This document shows, piece by piece, positions 53,947 to 62,606 of a stretch of DNA of 64,000 nucleotides. The DNA comes from CAIOYC01 sp965277345 (GTDB lineage: Bacteria; Pseudomonadota; Alphaproteobacteria; Caulobacterales; Caulobacteraceae). Position numbers and translations under genes: made by a program. Below the pieces are notes generated by a model that was not told where the DNA came from, did not search any database, and was given only the letters and a program-made list of their open reading frames with translations. The DNA lies in contig CBDICI010000001.1 of assembly GCA_965277345.1 (NCBI GenBank), positions 72,247 through 136,246 of the forward strand. Reading direction: 5' to 3'. How positions within the stretch are numbered: position 1 is the stretch's first letter; every line of letters starts with the position of its first letter.

Positions 53947-55113
53947 TTGACCAGGAGTAGAGGAGTGCCCAGGTCCACGCGCAAGTTGATCGCCGCGCTG
54001 GCCGTCGGTGCCTGCGCGGCAGGCGTTGTGACGGGGTGTGGTTCGAGCTCGAGCTCGGCGAACAGTTCCTCGGGCTCGAGTGGGGCCGGCGGCAGTTCCG
54101 CCGTCGCCAAGAAGGCCAACGCAACGACGGCGAAGTATCTGAGTGAGCCGACGCAGATCCCGCTCTCGACGCCGCTCGGCAAGGCGCCGGCCAAGGGCAA
54201 GACGTTCGTGAACCTGCAGTGCAACCTCAGCCAGTGCGGGATCATCACCATCGGGATCGATGCCGCCGCCAGGGCTGTGGGGTGGAACGTGAAGACGCTC
54301 ACGTATAACTCGGCCGATCCCGGAACCCTGACCTCTGCGCTGCACCAGGCACTGCAGTACCACCCGGTGGCGACATCCGTGACCGGATTGCCCCAGGCGG
54401 TGTGGCAGGCCGCGGTGCCCGAGTACAAGCAGGCCGGCTCCGCGCTTGTCGTCGGAGCAGTCGGTCCGGCGACGACGAGCTCGACGGTGCTGGCCAACAT
54501 CGAGGGCCCGGCGAACATCGCGCGCCAGGCGCAGGCACTTGCCAACTGGTTCATCTCGGACTCCGGCGGCAAGGGCAAGGCGCTCCTGCTCAATGTCGCC
54601 GGCTTCCCGATCCTCAACGGGTTCAGCCAGCAATTCAAGAAGCTCGTTGCCTCCGAGTGCCCCGGATGCCACGTCTCGACCCTCAACGCCTCGGTCGCTC
54701 AGGCGGAGGCCAACAGCCTGCCGCAGACCATCGCCACGGCGCTGCGCAGAGATCCCTCCGCGCAGTATTTCATCTCGTGTGACGCCGCGTTCATCGCCGG
54801 TCTCCCCGCGGCTCTGAACTCTGCCGGCCTGAGCAAGATCAAGGTCGGGGGCATGTGGGGCAACCAGGCGACCGAAGCGGAGGTCAAGAGCGGGCAGCTG
54901 TCGATCGTCACCAACGAGGCATCGGAGTATCTCGGTGCGTTGATGGTCGACGCCGCGCTGCGTCGCTCCGAGCACATGGCGATCCCCAGCACGTCTCAGT
55001 ATCAGCTTCCGGTGCGGCTGTTGTCCAAGGCAACCGTGGGAACGCCGGCGAACTCCAACGACTATCCGAGCGACTGGCTGGCACAGCTCAAGAAGCTCTG
55101 GAAGGTTCCGTGA
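53947..55113 (+). CDS. Sugar-type ABC transporter substrate-binding lipoprotein
   Basis: A 388-residue exported lipoprotein. Signal: RSTRKLIAALAVGACAAGVVTGC with lipobox VTGC, then a Ser/Gly linker (SSSSSANSSSGSSG). The mature part has the periplasmic-binding-protein type 1 pattern: KTFVNLQCNLSQCGIITIGIDAAARAVGW, YNSADPGTLTSALHQAL, then GFSQQFKKLVASECPG, as in RbsB/XylF-like proteins. The ligand cannot be told. The start is TTG 53947 after AGGAGAGGGA; GTG 53965 is an alternative. It leads an operon with the ATPase, permease and a GMC oxidoreductase. Confidence 0.87.
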   Translation: MTRSRGVPRSTRKLIAALAVGACAAGVVTGCGSSSSSANSSSGSSGAGGSSAVAKKANATTAKYLSEPTQIPLSTPLGKAPAKGKTFVNLQCNLSQCGIITIGIDAAARAVGWNVKTLTYNSADPGTLTSALHQALQYHPVATSVTGLPQAVWQAAVPEYKQAGSALVVGAVGPATTSSTVLANIEGPANIARQAQALANWFISDSGGKGKALLLNVAGFPILNGFSQQFKKLVASECPGCHVSTLNASVAQAEANSLPQTIATALRRDPSAQYFISCDAAFIAGLPAALNSAGLSKIKVGGMWGNQATEAEVKSGQLSIVTNEASEYLGALMVDAALRRSEHMAIPSTSQYQLPVRLLSKATVGTPANSNDYPSDWLAQLKKLWKVP

Positions 55114-55164
55114 CCGAAGTAGCACCCAGCGGCGCCGACGGCGCAGGAACGCCTCGGATGGATA

Positions 55165-56700
55165 GTGCCGGCGGCCCCCCCCGCGCTGTTCATCCGAGAC
55201 CTGTCCAAGGCGTTTCAGGGCCAGCTGGCCCTCAAGGGCGTCGACCTCGATGTTCTCCCTGGGGAGGTGCACGCCCTCCTCGGGGAGAACGGGTCAGGCA
55301 AGTCGACGCTCATCAAGGTCCTGTCCGGGCTGTACCGGCCCGAGCCGGGCGGGACGATCGAGATCGGGGGGAGCCCGCTCCCCTTCGGCTCGCCGGCTGA
55401 ATCGGCCAGTCTCGGATGTCGGTTCGTGCATCAGGACCTGGGGCTCGTGGACGAGCTGTCGGTGCTCGACAATCTGGCTCTCGGGGCGGCCTATCCAATC
55501 CGATGGGGAACGATTCGGAGTCGCGCTGCGCGGAGGCTGGCGCGCGAGGAGCTCGAACGGGTCGGGGTCGACGTCGACCCGATGACGGCGGTCGGACGGC
55601 TGTCCTCCTCCACCCGGACGGGCGTGGCCGTCGCGCGGGCGCTCCGCGGCTCGCCGCAGCTGATCAGGCTCCTCGTGTGCGATGAGCCGACGGCGAGCAT
55701 GCCACAGGACGAGGTCACCAATCTGTTGAGCATCATCCGGACGACCGCGGCGCTCGGAATCGGTGTGATCTATGTGACCCACCGGCTCGACGAGGTCTTC
55801 GGCTTCGCCCAGCGGGTGACCGTTCTGCGTGACGGACGGGTGTCAGAGCACCGCCCCACCGCCGGGTTGACGCACGCCGAGCTCGTGCGAATGCTGGTGG
55901 GAACCGAACTGGACGAGGTGCGCCGTGAGTCCGCGGTGGCTTCCGAGGATGCGGAGCGAGAGCCGCTGCTGACGGTGTCCGGCCTGCGATGCGCTCAGGT
56001 ACGCGACGTGTCGTTCTCGGCCTGCGGGGGGGACATCATCGGGTTCGCCGGGCTGACGGGATCCGGACGCGACCAGCTCATGCCCGGGGTCTTCGGCGCG
56101 ATCTCCCGTCAGGCCGGGGAGGTGCATCTCGGAGCTGAGAAGCTGCCGGGCTCCCGCCCTGCCGTCGCCGTCGCACGCGGGCTCGCCTACCTGCCGTCCG
56201 ATCGGGTCGGCCAGGGTGCAGCGATGAGTCTCAGCGCTCGGGAGAACCTGACCCTGGCCAACCTGCGGCCCCTCTGGAAACGGCCGTTGTTGCGGGTCGG
56301 ACGGGAGCGGACCGAGGCGAGATGGTGGTTCAAGGAGGTGGGTGTGCGGCCCCCCGAGGCGATCGATCGATCAATGGAGGCGTTCAGCGGTGGCAACCAG
56401 CAGAAGATCCTGTTCGCGAAATGGCTGCGCTCGGAGCCCAAGGTGCTTCTGCTCGACGAACCCACGCAGGGAGTCGACCTGGCCACCCGCGCCGATCTGC
56501 ATCGGCGCATTCTCGAGATCGCGTCCCAGGGGGTCGCCGTGCTCATAAGCTCCGCTGACCTCGACGAGCTCGAGGCGCTGTGCCATCGGATCCTCGTTCT
56601 CCGCGACGGACGCGTGACGGCGGACTTGAGCGGCGCAGCGCTTTCGGTGGAGAACGTCACTCGGGCCACGCTGTCAGTCGATCAGGAGAGGGCGGCATGA
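55165..56700 (+). CDS. Sugar-type ABC transporter ATPase with two nucleotide-binding domains (RbsA-like)
   Basis: A 511-residue double ATPase. NBD1 (about 8-230) has Walker A GENGSGKST and Walker B LLVCDEPTAS but a degraded signature (LSSSTRTG in place of LSGGQ). NBD2 (about 260-500) has the relaxed Walker A GLTGSGRDQL usual in this family, signature FSGGNQQK and Walker B VLLLDEPTQGVD. The GTG at 55165 gives this frame, but a GTG overlapping the lipoprotein stop (55110) opens another frame that joins this one only if a C8 run (55175-55182) is one base shorter, so the N-terminus is doubtful. The permease gene overlaps by four bases. Confidence 0.88.
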   Translation: MPAAPPALFIRDLSKAFQGQLALKGVDLDVLPGEVHALLGENGSGKSTLIKVLSGLYRPEPGGTIEIGGSPLPFGSPAESASLGCRFVHQDLGLVDELSVLDNLALGAAYPIRWGTIRSRAARRLAREELERVGVDVDPMTAVGRLSSSTRTGVAVARALRGSPQLIRLLVCDEPTASMPQDEVTNLLSIIRTTAALGIGVIYVTHRLDEVFGFAQRVTVLRDGRVSEHRPTAGLTHAELVRMLVGTELDEVRRESAVASEDAEREPLLTVSGLRCAQVRDVSFSACGGDIIGFAGLTGSGRDQLMPGVFGAISRQAGEVHLGAEKLPGSRPAVAVARGLAYLPSDRVGQGAAMSLSARENLTLANLRPLWKRPLLRVGRERTEARWWFKEVGVRPPEAIDRSMEAFSGGNQQKILFAKWLRSEPKVLLLDEPTQGVDLATRADLHRRILEIASQGVAVLISSADLDELEALCHRILVLRDGRVTADLSGAALSVENVTRATLSVDQERAA

Positions 56701-57707
56701 GGAACATCGTCCGTAACCGCCTGGGCCTCGATCGGTTCAGCGGGCTCTATCTGTGGGCCATCTTCATCATCGTGTTCACGATCTGGGAGCCACAGACGTT
56801 CCCCACCGCGGCGACCTTTCATTCGGTCGCCGAAGGTCAGGCCACCGATGCGATGATGGGACTGGCGGTTCTCGTGCCGCTGGCGAGCGGGTCATACGAC
56901 CTGTCAGTCGGATCGGTGGCCAACCTCGCAACCGTGCTGGTGGTGGTGCTTCAGGTCAATCATCACTGGGCCATGTGGCCCGCCATCGGGATCACGGTGC
57001 TGGTCTGCGTGCTGGCCGGCGTCATGAACGGATTCATCGTCGTCAAGCTGAGAGTCAACTCGTTCATCGCGACGCTGGGTACGGGCACGATCCTGACCGC
57101 CGTGCTGTCGATCGTGTCCGGGGACAACCAGCCGGGCCCGCCGACCTCGAGCGCCTGGCTGGGGTTGAGCCAGCACACGTTCCTCGGACTCGAGCTGATC
57201 TTCTGGTTCGCGCTGGTCCTCGGTGTCCTCATCTGGTGGTTCCTGGACTGGACCCCGGGCGGGCGGTACCTGTATGCCACAGGAGCGAACGGAACGGCGT
57301 CCCGTCTCTCGGGCGTCAATGTCGACAAGTGGACATGGATCTCGCTGATTCTCGCGTCGACGATCAGCGGAGTCGCGGGAATCTTCTACGCGTCGCTCAA
57401 CGGTCCGTCGCTCTCGTATGGAGCGAGCCTGCTCCTGCCGGCGTTTGCCGCTGTGTTCCTGGGATCGACTCAGTTCAAGCCCGGGCGCCTCAACGTGTGG
57501 GGCACCCTGGTGGCCGTCTACGCGCTCGCTACGGGAATCACCGGCCTGCAGCTGGTGACCGGCGTTCAGTGGCTCGGCGACATGTTCAACGGCACGGCCC
57601 TGGTGGGGGCGGTCGCGTTCGCCGTGTGGCGCCAGCGAGCCCGGCAACAGGCCCGGATGGAGGACGTGAGCCACGAGGTCGCCGAGGAGGTCGAGCCCGT
57701 TGGATGA
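56697..57707 (+). CDS. Sugar-type ABC transporter permease (RbsC-like)
   Basis: A 336-residue inner-membrane permease with eight to ten hydrophobic segments. Family landmarks: MGLAVLVPLASGSYDLSVGSVANL (the I-D-L-S-V-G-like motif), GVMNGFIVVKLRVNSFIATLGTG, and LLLPAFAAVFLGSTQFKPGRLN near the end. It pairs with the double ATPase and the lipoprotein as one importer. ATGA overlaps join it to the ATPase gene upstream and to the GMC oxidoreductase gene downstream. Confidence 0.92.
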   Translation: MRNIVRNRLGLDRFSGLYLWAIFIIVFTIWEPQTFPTAATFHSVAEGQATDAMMGLAVLVPLASGSYDLSVGSVANLATVLVVVLQVNHHWAMWPAIGITVLVCVLAGVMNGFIVVKLRVNSFIATLGTGTILTAVLSIVSGDNQPGPPTSSAWLGLSQHTFLGLELIFWFALVLGVLIWWFLDWTPGGRYLYATGANGTASRLSGVNVDKWTWISLILASTISGVAGIFYASLNGPSLSYGASLLLPAFAAVFLGSTQFKPGRLNVWGTLVAVYALATGITGLQLVTGVQWLGDMFNGTALVGAVAFAVWRQRARQQARMEDVSHEVAEEVEPVG

Positions 57708-59362
57708 CCCGAGCGCAGCAGAGCGTGCGAACGGATGGCGGCGTGTCGATCGCTGAGCCGGGAGCCAGTAGACCTCCCATGAGGGCAGCGGATTTCGACT
57801 ACGTGGTCGTTGGGGCCGGCTCCGCCGGCTGCGTTCTCGCCAGTCGCCTGTCCGAGGACCCGGAGTGCTCGGTCCTCCTGCTCGAAGCAGGTCCGATGGA
57901 CGATCGATCGGAGATCCACGATCCGCTCCAATGGCCGGCTCTGCTCGGCTCGGAGGTCGATTGGGGCTACGCGACCACACCGCAGCCGGGAACCGGCGGA
58001 CGGGTTCACGCCTGGCCGCGCGGCAAGGTCGTGGGGGGAAGTGGCTGCATGAACGGCATGGTCTACATGCGAGGGTCGTCATGGGACTACGACGAGTGGG
58101 CGATGCATGGCAACCCGGGCTGGGATTTCGGCGCCGTCACCGATGCGTACCGGAGGATGGAGGCGTTCTCCGGCGGCGACCCGGCCTTTCGAGGGACCGA
58201 CGGCCCGCTGCGGATCACCGTGGTCGACGACGTCAACCCGCTGACCACCGCGTTCCTGGAGGCGTGTGCGCAGCGCGGCCACCGCGAATCGACCGACTTC
58301 AACGGTTCTCACGCCGAGGGGTACGGCCTGCATCAGCTCAACGCGGCCGACGAGCGCCGCCAGAGCTCGGCAGTCGCCTTCCTGCACCCCGCGCTCTCGC
58401 GCCGGAACCTGACCCTGGTCACCGGGGCGACCGTGCAGCGGCTGACCCACAGCGGAGATGAGGACCGACGCGTCGAGGAGATCGTCTATGTGAGAGACGG
58501 CGATGAGCATCACGTCCGAGCGACCGGGGAGGTGATCCTCGCCGCCGGGGCCATCGACTCGCCCAAGCTGCTGATGCTGTCGGGTATCGGCCCCGCCGAC
58601 GAGCTCCGCCGTGTCGGGGTGGAGGTGCAGGCGAACCTTCCGGGGGTCGGTCAGAACCTGCACGACCACCTGGCGATCACGGCGACCTACGAGGCACGAC
58701 AGGAGGTGCCCGTCGGGCGCAACCAGAACAGCGAGGGCGCGCTGTTCTGCCGCAGCGCCCCCGATCTGCCGCGACACGACGTCCAGTTCGCCTTCCTGCA
58801 CATCCCCTACCTCGCGCCCGGCTTCACCTGTGGGCCGCATGGCTACACGTTGTTCGGCGGCGTGCTGAAGCCGCTCAGTCGCGGTCGCATCATGCTCCGC
58901 AGCGCAGAGCCGGCGGATGTGCCGTTGATCGATCCGGCCTATCTGCGGGAGGAGGCGGACTACCAGCGCCTGCGCCAGACGCTGGAGATCGCGCGGGACA
59001 TCGGTGCGGCCTCGGCGTTTGACCAGTGGAGGAGCCGCGCCGTCGCGCCGGCGGACGACGTCCGCAGCCCGGCGGCGATCCGGTCGTATATCGCCGCCGC
59101 AGCGACCACGTTCTATCACCCGGTCGGGACCTGCAAGATGGGTGGCCAGTCTGACTGTGTCGTCGATCCCGCTCTCCGTGTCCACGGGTTCAGGAACCTG
59201 CGGGTGGCCGACGCATCGATCGTCCCCGAGATCATGTCCGGTAACACCAATGCCGCAGCCATGATGATCGGGTGGCGTGCCGCGGACTTCATCCGCTCCG
59301 GTGCTCGGACGGACCGTGACCTGGCCGCCTCGAGCTCGCCGGCGCCTGACACCTCGGCCTGA
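57704..59362 (+). CDS. GMC-family FAD oxidoreductase (choline dehydrogenase-like)
   Basis: A 552-residue flavoenzyme that oxidises a primary or secondary alcohol. FAD site: YVVVGAGSAGCVLASRL at residues 30-46, then GGSGCMNGMVYMRG (GMC signature 1), GAIDSPKLLMLSGIGP (signature 2), and the catalytic His/Asn pair in FYHPVGTCKMG and VPEIMSGNTNAAAMMIG. The start ATG 57704 overlaps the permease stop, so substrate uptake and oxidation are probably coupled in one operon. The last codons (PDTSA) come from the first copies of a 13-base tandem repeat. An open frame upstream of the ATG is out of phase with the permease and is not part of the protein. Confidence 0.92.
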   Translation: MTRAQQSVRTDGGVSIAEPGASRPPMRAADFDYVVVGAGSAGCVLASRLSEDPECSVLLLEAGPMDDRSEIHDPLQWPALLGSEVDWGYATTPQPGTGGRVHAWPRGKVVGGSGCMNGMVYMRGSSWDYDEWAMHGNPGWDFGAVTDAYRRMEAFSGGDPAFRGTDGPLRITVVDDVNPLTTAFLEACAQRGHRESTDFNGSHAEGYGLHQLNAADERRQSSAVAFLHPALSRRNLTLVTGATVQRLTHSGDEDRRVEEIVYVRDGDEHHVRATGEVILAAGAIDSPKLLMLSGIGPADELRRVGVEVQANLPGVGQNLHDHLAITATYEARQEVPVGRNQNSEGALFCRSAPDLPRHDVQFAFLHIPYLAPGFTCGPHGYTLFGGVLKPLSRGRIMLRSAEPADVPLIDPAYLREEADYQRLRQTLEIARDIGAASAFDQWRSRAVAPADDVRSPAAIRSYIAAAATTFYHPVGTCKMGGQSDCVVDPALRVHGFRNLRVADASIVPEIMSGNTNAAAMMIGWRAADFIRSGARTDRDLAASSSPAPDTSA

Positions 59363-59409
59363 CACCTCGGCCTGACGCCTCGGCCTGACACCTCGGCCTG
59401 CCACCTCGG
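59345..59409. repeat. 13-base tandem repeat, five copies, spanning the GMC stop codon
   Basis: Unit CCTGACACCTCGG at 59345, 59358, 59371 (one change), 59384 and 59397 (one change). The first copy encodes the C-terminus of the GMC protein and the second holds its TGA (59360-59362). It separates two convergent operons. Confidence 0.9.
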
Positions 59410-59454
59410 CGGGATCGTCCCCGGGCGGCTCGTGCCTCGGCGCTGCGCCCGGCG

Positions 59455-60948
59455 CTACGCGACGGCCGCGCCGACCCGGTCCGCCGAATCGACCGCGCCG
59501 AAGCCGAGCAGGCCCCCCAGCTCGTCCATCGCCGATCGCGTCGAGGCTGCCGCGTCGATGTCCTGGAGCAGGGCGACCGCGCGGTCGAGGCGATCGTCGT
59601 CGGTGTCGGCCTCGGCCGCCATCGCCTTGAACTTGGTGACCAGCTGGGCATCGGACATGAGCGTCTCCGCCGACCACGGGTCCCCGAGCGCGTAATCGGC
59701 CGTCGCCGAGTAGCGCTCGCCGCCCACCTCGAGGTCGACACCGCCGGGGACGCCCCGCCACTGGCCGCCGCCCATCCACTCGGCGATGTTCGCCGACCGG
59801 GGCTCGGGCTCGACGAACACCTTGGCGCGGAAGCGCCGGATCTCGGCAGAGCTCAGGACCGAGGGCGCATACCACTCGGGTCCGGGCGCGACGCCGTGGG
59901 CGGTGACCGCCAGTGCGTGGGGATGGCTGAACTCGGCGGAGAGCGCGTCGGCGGGCTGCTGCTCGCAGAAGATCGACGTGAGCGCGAACGGGTTGGCCCG
60001 CACGACCACGCGATCGATGTCCTGCGCAGCGAGGCCGTGCTCGGCCATCAACCTGGTGAACGCGGTGAGGGGATGGTGGATCCAGCGACAGCACGGCCAC
60101 GGCTTGTAGGTCGTGTTGAGGATCTGCCAGTCGGCGCCGAGTCCGGCCAGGAGCACCTCGTCATCGTGCGTCGGTGAGCCGTAGAGCTTCCAGAAGCCAT
60201 CCTCGCCGTCGAGGATGCCCGTGAAGCCGGTGCTTCCCAGGCTCGCCAGCATCGCCGCATTGATGCCCACGTCGGCGCACCAGCCGGCATCGGCGTACTT
60301 GTACATCGGCTGACGATCGGATCCCGCCCACTTGCGGATCGACGGCTGCGGGCAGTTGGCCCCGCCGATGCCGAAGGCGTGATGGGCCTGCTCCGGAGAG
60401 AGCCCGGCGGCGCTCGCGCAGGCGCCGAGCGCGGCCCACGTCACCGACGCAGGTGGACCTCCGAGCTCGTTCCAGCCCACGACGCGGCCGTCTCGGATCT
60501 GGAACGGGGCACCCATCCAGCTCCCGACCCGGGCGCCGATGTCGAAGCCCACGGCAATGGCGGTGATCAGGTCGCGGCCGGTGCGGTCGCCGTCCTCGGC
60601 GAGCGCCAGGGCACTGAAGACCGTGGCGTTGCCGAAGTGGGCGGAGGTCGGGAAGGTGTCGTCGGCGTCGAGCACGTTGGCCAGGCGCGCGTTGGCGTAG
60701 CCGGCGTTGGCCGCCGAATTGCGCTGCGCGCGGCCCAGGACCGTCGCGGCGGCCCGGCCGCCGAGCCGATCGACGTAGCGCAGGGCGATCTGACCGCTCT
60801 CGGTGCGCAGGCCGCCGAGCGCGCAGCCGACCGTGTCCAGGACGAGCCGCCGGCACTCGCGGACGACGGCGTCGGGGAGATCCTCGAACGCGGTGCGCGC
60901 GGCGAAGTCCGCCAGGGTCTGGGTCAGGTTGGTCTCGGGTGCGGTCAT
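59455..60948 (-). CDS. MmgE/PrpD family protein
   Basis: A 497-residue member of the family that includes 2-methylcitrate dehydratase (PrpD), cis-aconitate decarboxylase and iminodisuccinate epimerase. Landmarks: the helical N-terminus (LADFAARTAFEDLPDAVVRECRRLVLDTVGCALGG), NGYAN-like SAANAGYANARLANVLDADDT, TSAHFGNATVFSALALAE, the central KPWPCCRWIHHPLTAF and the dimerisation-region end. The exact reaction cannot be assigned. It is the last gene of a minus-strand operon, overlapping the ligase stop by four bases. Confidence 0.88.
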   Translation of the reverse strand: MTAPETNLTQTLADFAARTAFEDLPDAVVRECRRLVLDTVGCALGGLRTESGQIALRYVDRLGGRAAATVLGRAQRNSAANAGYANARLANVLDADDTFPTSAHFGNATVFSALALAEDGDRTGRDLITAIAVGFDIGARVGSWMGAPFQIRDGRVVGWNELGGPPASVTWAALGACASAAGLSPEQAHHAFGIGGANCPQPSIRKWAGSDRQPMYKYADAGWCADVGINAAMLASLGSTGFTGILDGEDGFWKLYGSPTHDDEVLLAGLGADWQILNTTYKPWPCCRWIHHPLTAFTRLMAEHGLAAQDIDRVVVRANPFALTSIFCEQQPADALSAEFSHPHALAVTAHGVAPGPEWYAPSVLSSAEIRRFRAKVFVEPEPRSANIAEWMGGGQWRGVPGGVDLEVGGERYSATADYALGDPWSAETLMSDAQLVTKFKAMAAEADTDDDRLDRAVALLQDIDAAASTRSAMDELGGLLGFGAVDSADRVGAAVA

Positions 60949-62606
60949 GGTCGGGTCCCCTGGGTCGGTTGGATGATCCCCTCGGCGATCCAGTCCTTGA
61001 GCATGAACTTCTGGACCTTGCCCGAGGCGGTGAGCGGGAAGGCGTCCACCAGGAACCAGCGCGCCGGCGCCTTGTAGCGCGACAGGCGCTCCCGACAGTA
61101 GGCGACGAGATCCTCGGGTGTCGGAGCGCAAGCGGTGTCGCTGACCATCAGCACCGCGGCGACGATCTCGCCGTATCGCTCGTCGGGAAGGCCGATCACG
61201 CTCACCTGGGCGACCGCCGGGTGCTCGAAGATGACGTTCTCGATCTCACGCGAGTAGATGTTCATGCCGCCGCGCACGATCACGTCCTTCAGCCGTCCGG
61301 TGATGCGTACGAATCCGCGCTCGTCCATCGCCCCGAGGTCGCCCATGTGCAGCCAGCCGTCGGCGTCGAGCGTCGCCTCGGTCGCCTCGGGCATGTCGAG
61401 GTAGCCGCGCATCGTCTGGTAGCCACGCACGCAGATCTCTCCCGACTCGCCGAGTGCCAGCACGCTCCCGTCCTCGGGGTCGGCGATCTTGACCTCGGCG
61501 TGGGGCAGCGGCTGGCCGACCGTCTCGGCCTGATCGGCGACGCCGTCGGTGAGCCGCGTCGCGGTGGCGACCCCGCAGACCTCGCTCTGGCCGAACAGGA
61601 TCGAGAATCGGCAGCCCAGCTCGGCCTTGGCGCGGTGCACGAGCGACGCCGGGACGTCGGTGGCCCCGGAGAGCACCGTGCCCAGGCTCGACAGATCGCG
61701 ATCGGGAAACGACGGGTGGTCGAGCATCGCCAGGATCATCGTGGGGACGACCAGCGTGATGTTGGCGCGCTCGGTCTCGATCAGCTCGAGCATCTGCTCG
61801 GGCTCGAAGCCCGGTGCGATCACGAACGTGCCGTGCTTGCCCAGACAGCCGCAGCGCGACGTCGCCATCCCGCCGGAGTGGAACATCGGCATCGCGTTGA
61901 CCCACACGCCGGCGTCGGGGAAGGCCGCGCGTTCGGCGACGAAGCGCCCGTTGTTGACGATCCCGCGGTAGTGCATGAGCGCGCCCTTGGGCACACCGGT
62001 GGTCCCCGACGTGAACTGGACATGCGAGATGTCGCCGGCCACCACCTCGGGCAGCGGCGTCGTCCGGGCCTGCGCCGTCCGCGCGAACGCCGCCAGCTCG
62101 TCGAGGACCACGGTCGTGTGGAGGTGCTCCAGTTCCGCGTGCAGACGCGCGACGACGGCCGCGATGTCGTTGTCGCGGTAGCGCTCGGCGTGGAACACCC
62201 CCGCCGACCGGGTCATGCGCAGCATGACCTCGGCCTCGAGGTACTTGTAGGCCGGGTTGAGCGGCACGAGCACCAGGCCCGCAAACGCCGCGCCGTGCTG
62301 CAGGATCACCCACTCGGGCGAGTTGGGAGCGTAGACCGCGACCCGCTCTCCGGGAGCGAACCGCTGCGCCAGCGCCTGTGCGACCTGCTCGGATTCGCGC
62401 AGCAGCTCGGCGTGGGTCCACCGGCGGCGGGTCGACGCCGGCGCCGCGCCGTCGACCAGCGCGACCCGGTCGGGCGCCTCGGCGGTGGCCTCGCGCAACA
62501 CGTCGCCCAGCGTGACCTCACGGACCCCGGTCAGCTCTGACCCGGGCCAGTGGGAGGTGGTGAGCGTCGGTGAGCCGGACATCAGCCACTGCCCGGCATC
62601 GGTCAT
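60945..62606 (-). CDS. AMP-dependent acyl-CoA ligase
   Basis: A 553-residue ANL-superfamily enzyme that activates a carboxylic acid to its CoA thioester with ATP. Motifs: VQFTSGTTGVPKGALMHY (phosphate loop), ILFGQSEVCGVATATR, GWLHMGDLGAMDERGFVRITGRLKD (hinge), RGGMNIYSREIENVIFEHP, and catalytic Lys in TASGKVQKFML. The start is placed at ATG 62606, which overlaps the restored stop of the dehydrogenase gene (ATGA); the frame is open further upstream only because of an apparent frameshift in that gene. Substrate class (fatty, cyclic or aromatic acid) is unknown. Confidence 0.9.
   Translation of the reverse strand: MTDAGQWLMSGSPTLTTSHWPGSELTGVREVTLGDVLREATAEAPDRVALVDGAAPASTRRRWTHAELLRESEQVAQALAQRFAPGERVAVYAPNSPEWVILQHGAAFAGLVLVPLNPAYKYLEAEVMLRMTRSAGVFHAERYRDNDIAAVVARLHAELEHLHTTVVLDELAAFARTAQARTTPLPEVVAGDISHVQFTSGTTGVPKGALMHYRGIVNNGRFVAERAAFPDAGVWVNAMPMFHSGGMATSRCGCLGKHGTFVIAPGFEPEQMLELIETERANITLVVPTMILAMLDHPSFPDRDLSSLGTVLSGATDVPASLVHRAKAELGCRFSILFGQSEVCGVATATRLTDGVADQAETVGQPLPHAEVKIADPEDGSVLALGESGEICVRGYQTMRGYLDMPEATEATLDADGWLHMGDLGAMDERGFVRITGRLKDVIVRGGMNIYSREIENVIFEHPAVAQVSVIGLPDERYGEIVAAVLMVSDTACAPTPEDLVAYCRERLSRYKAPARWFLVDAFPLTASGKVQKFMLKDWIAEGIIQPTQGTRP

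Noticed and set aside
56753..57703. N-terminal extension of the GMC oxidoreductase into the permease gene
   Set aside because: The region is already coding for the permease in another frame, and the GMC fold begins properly after ATG 57704.
59345..59409. CRISPR-like array
   Set aside because: The 13-base copies are directly adjacent with no spacers and no cas genes are present.
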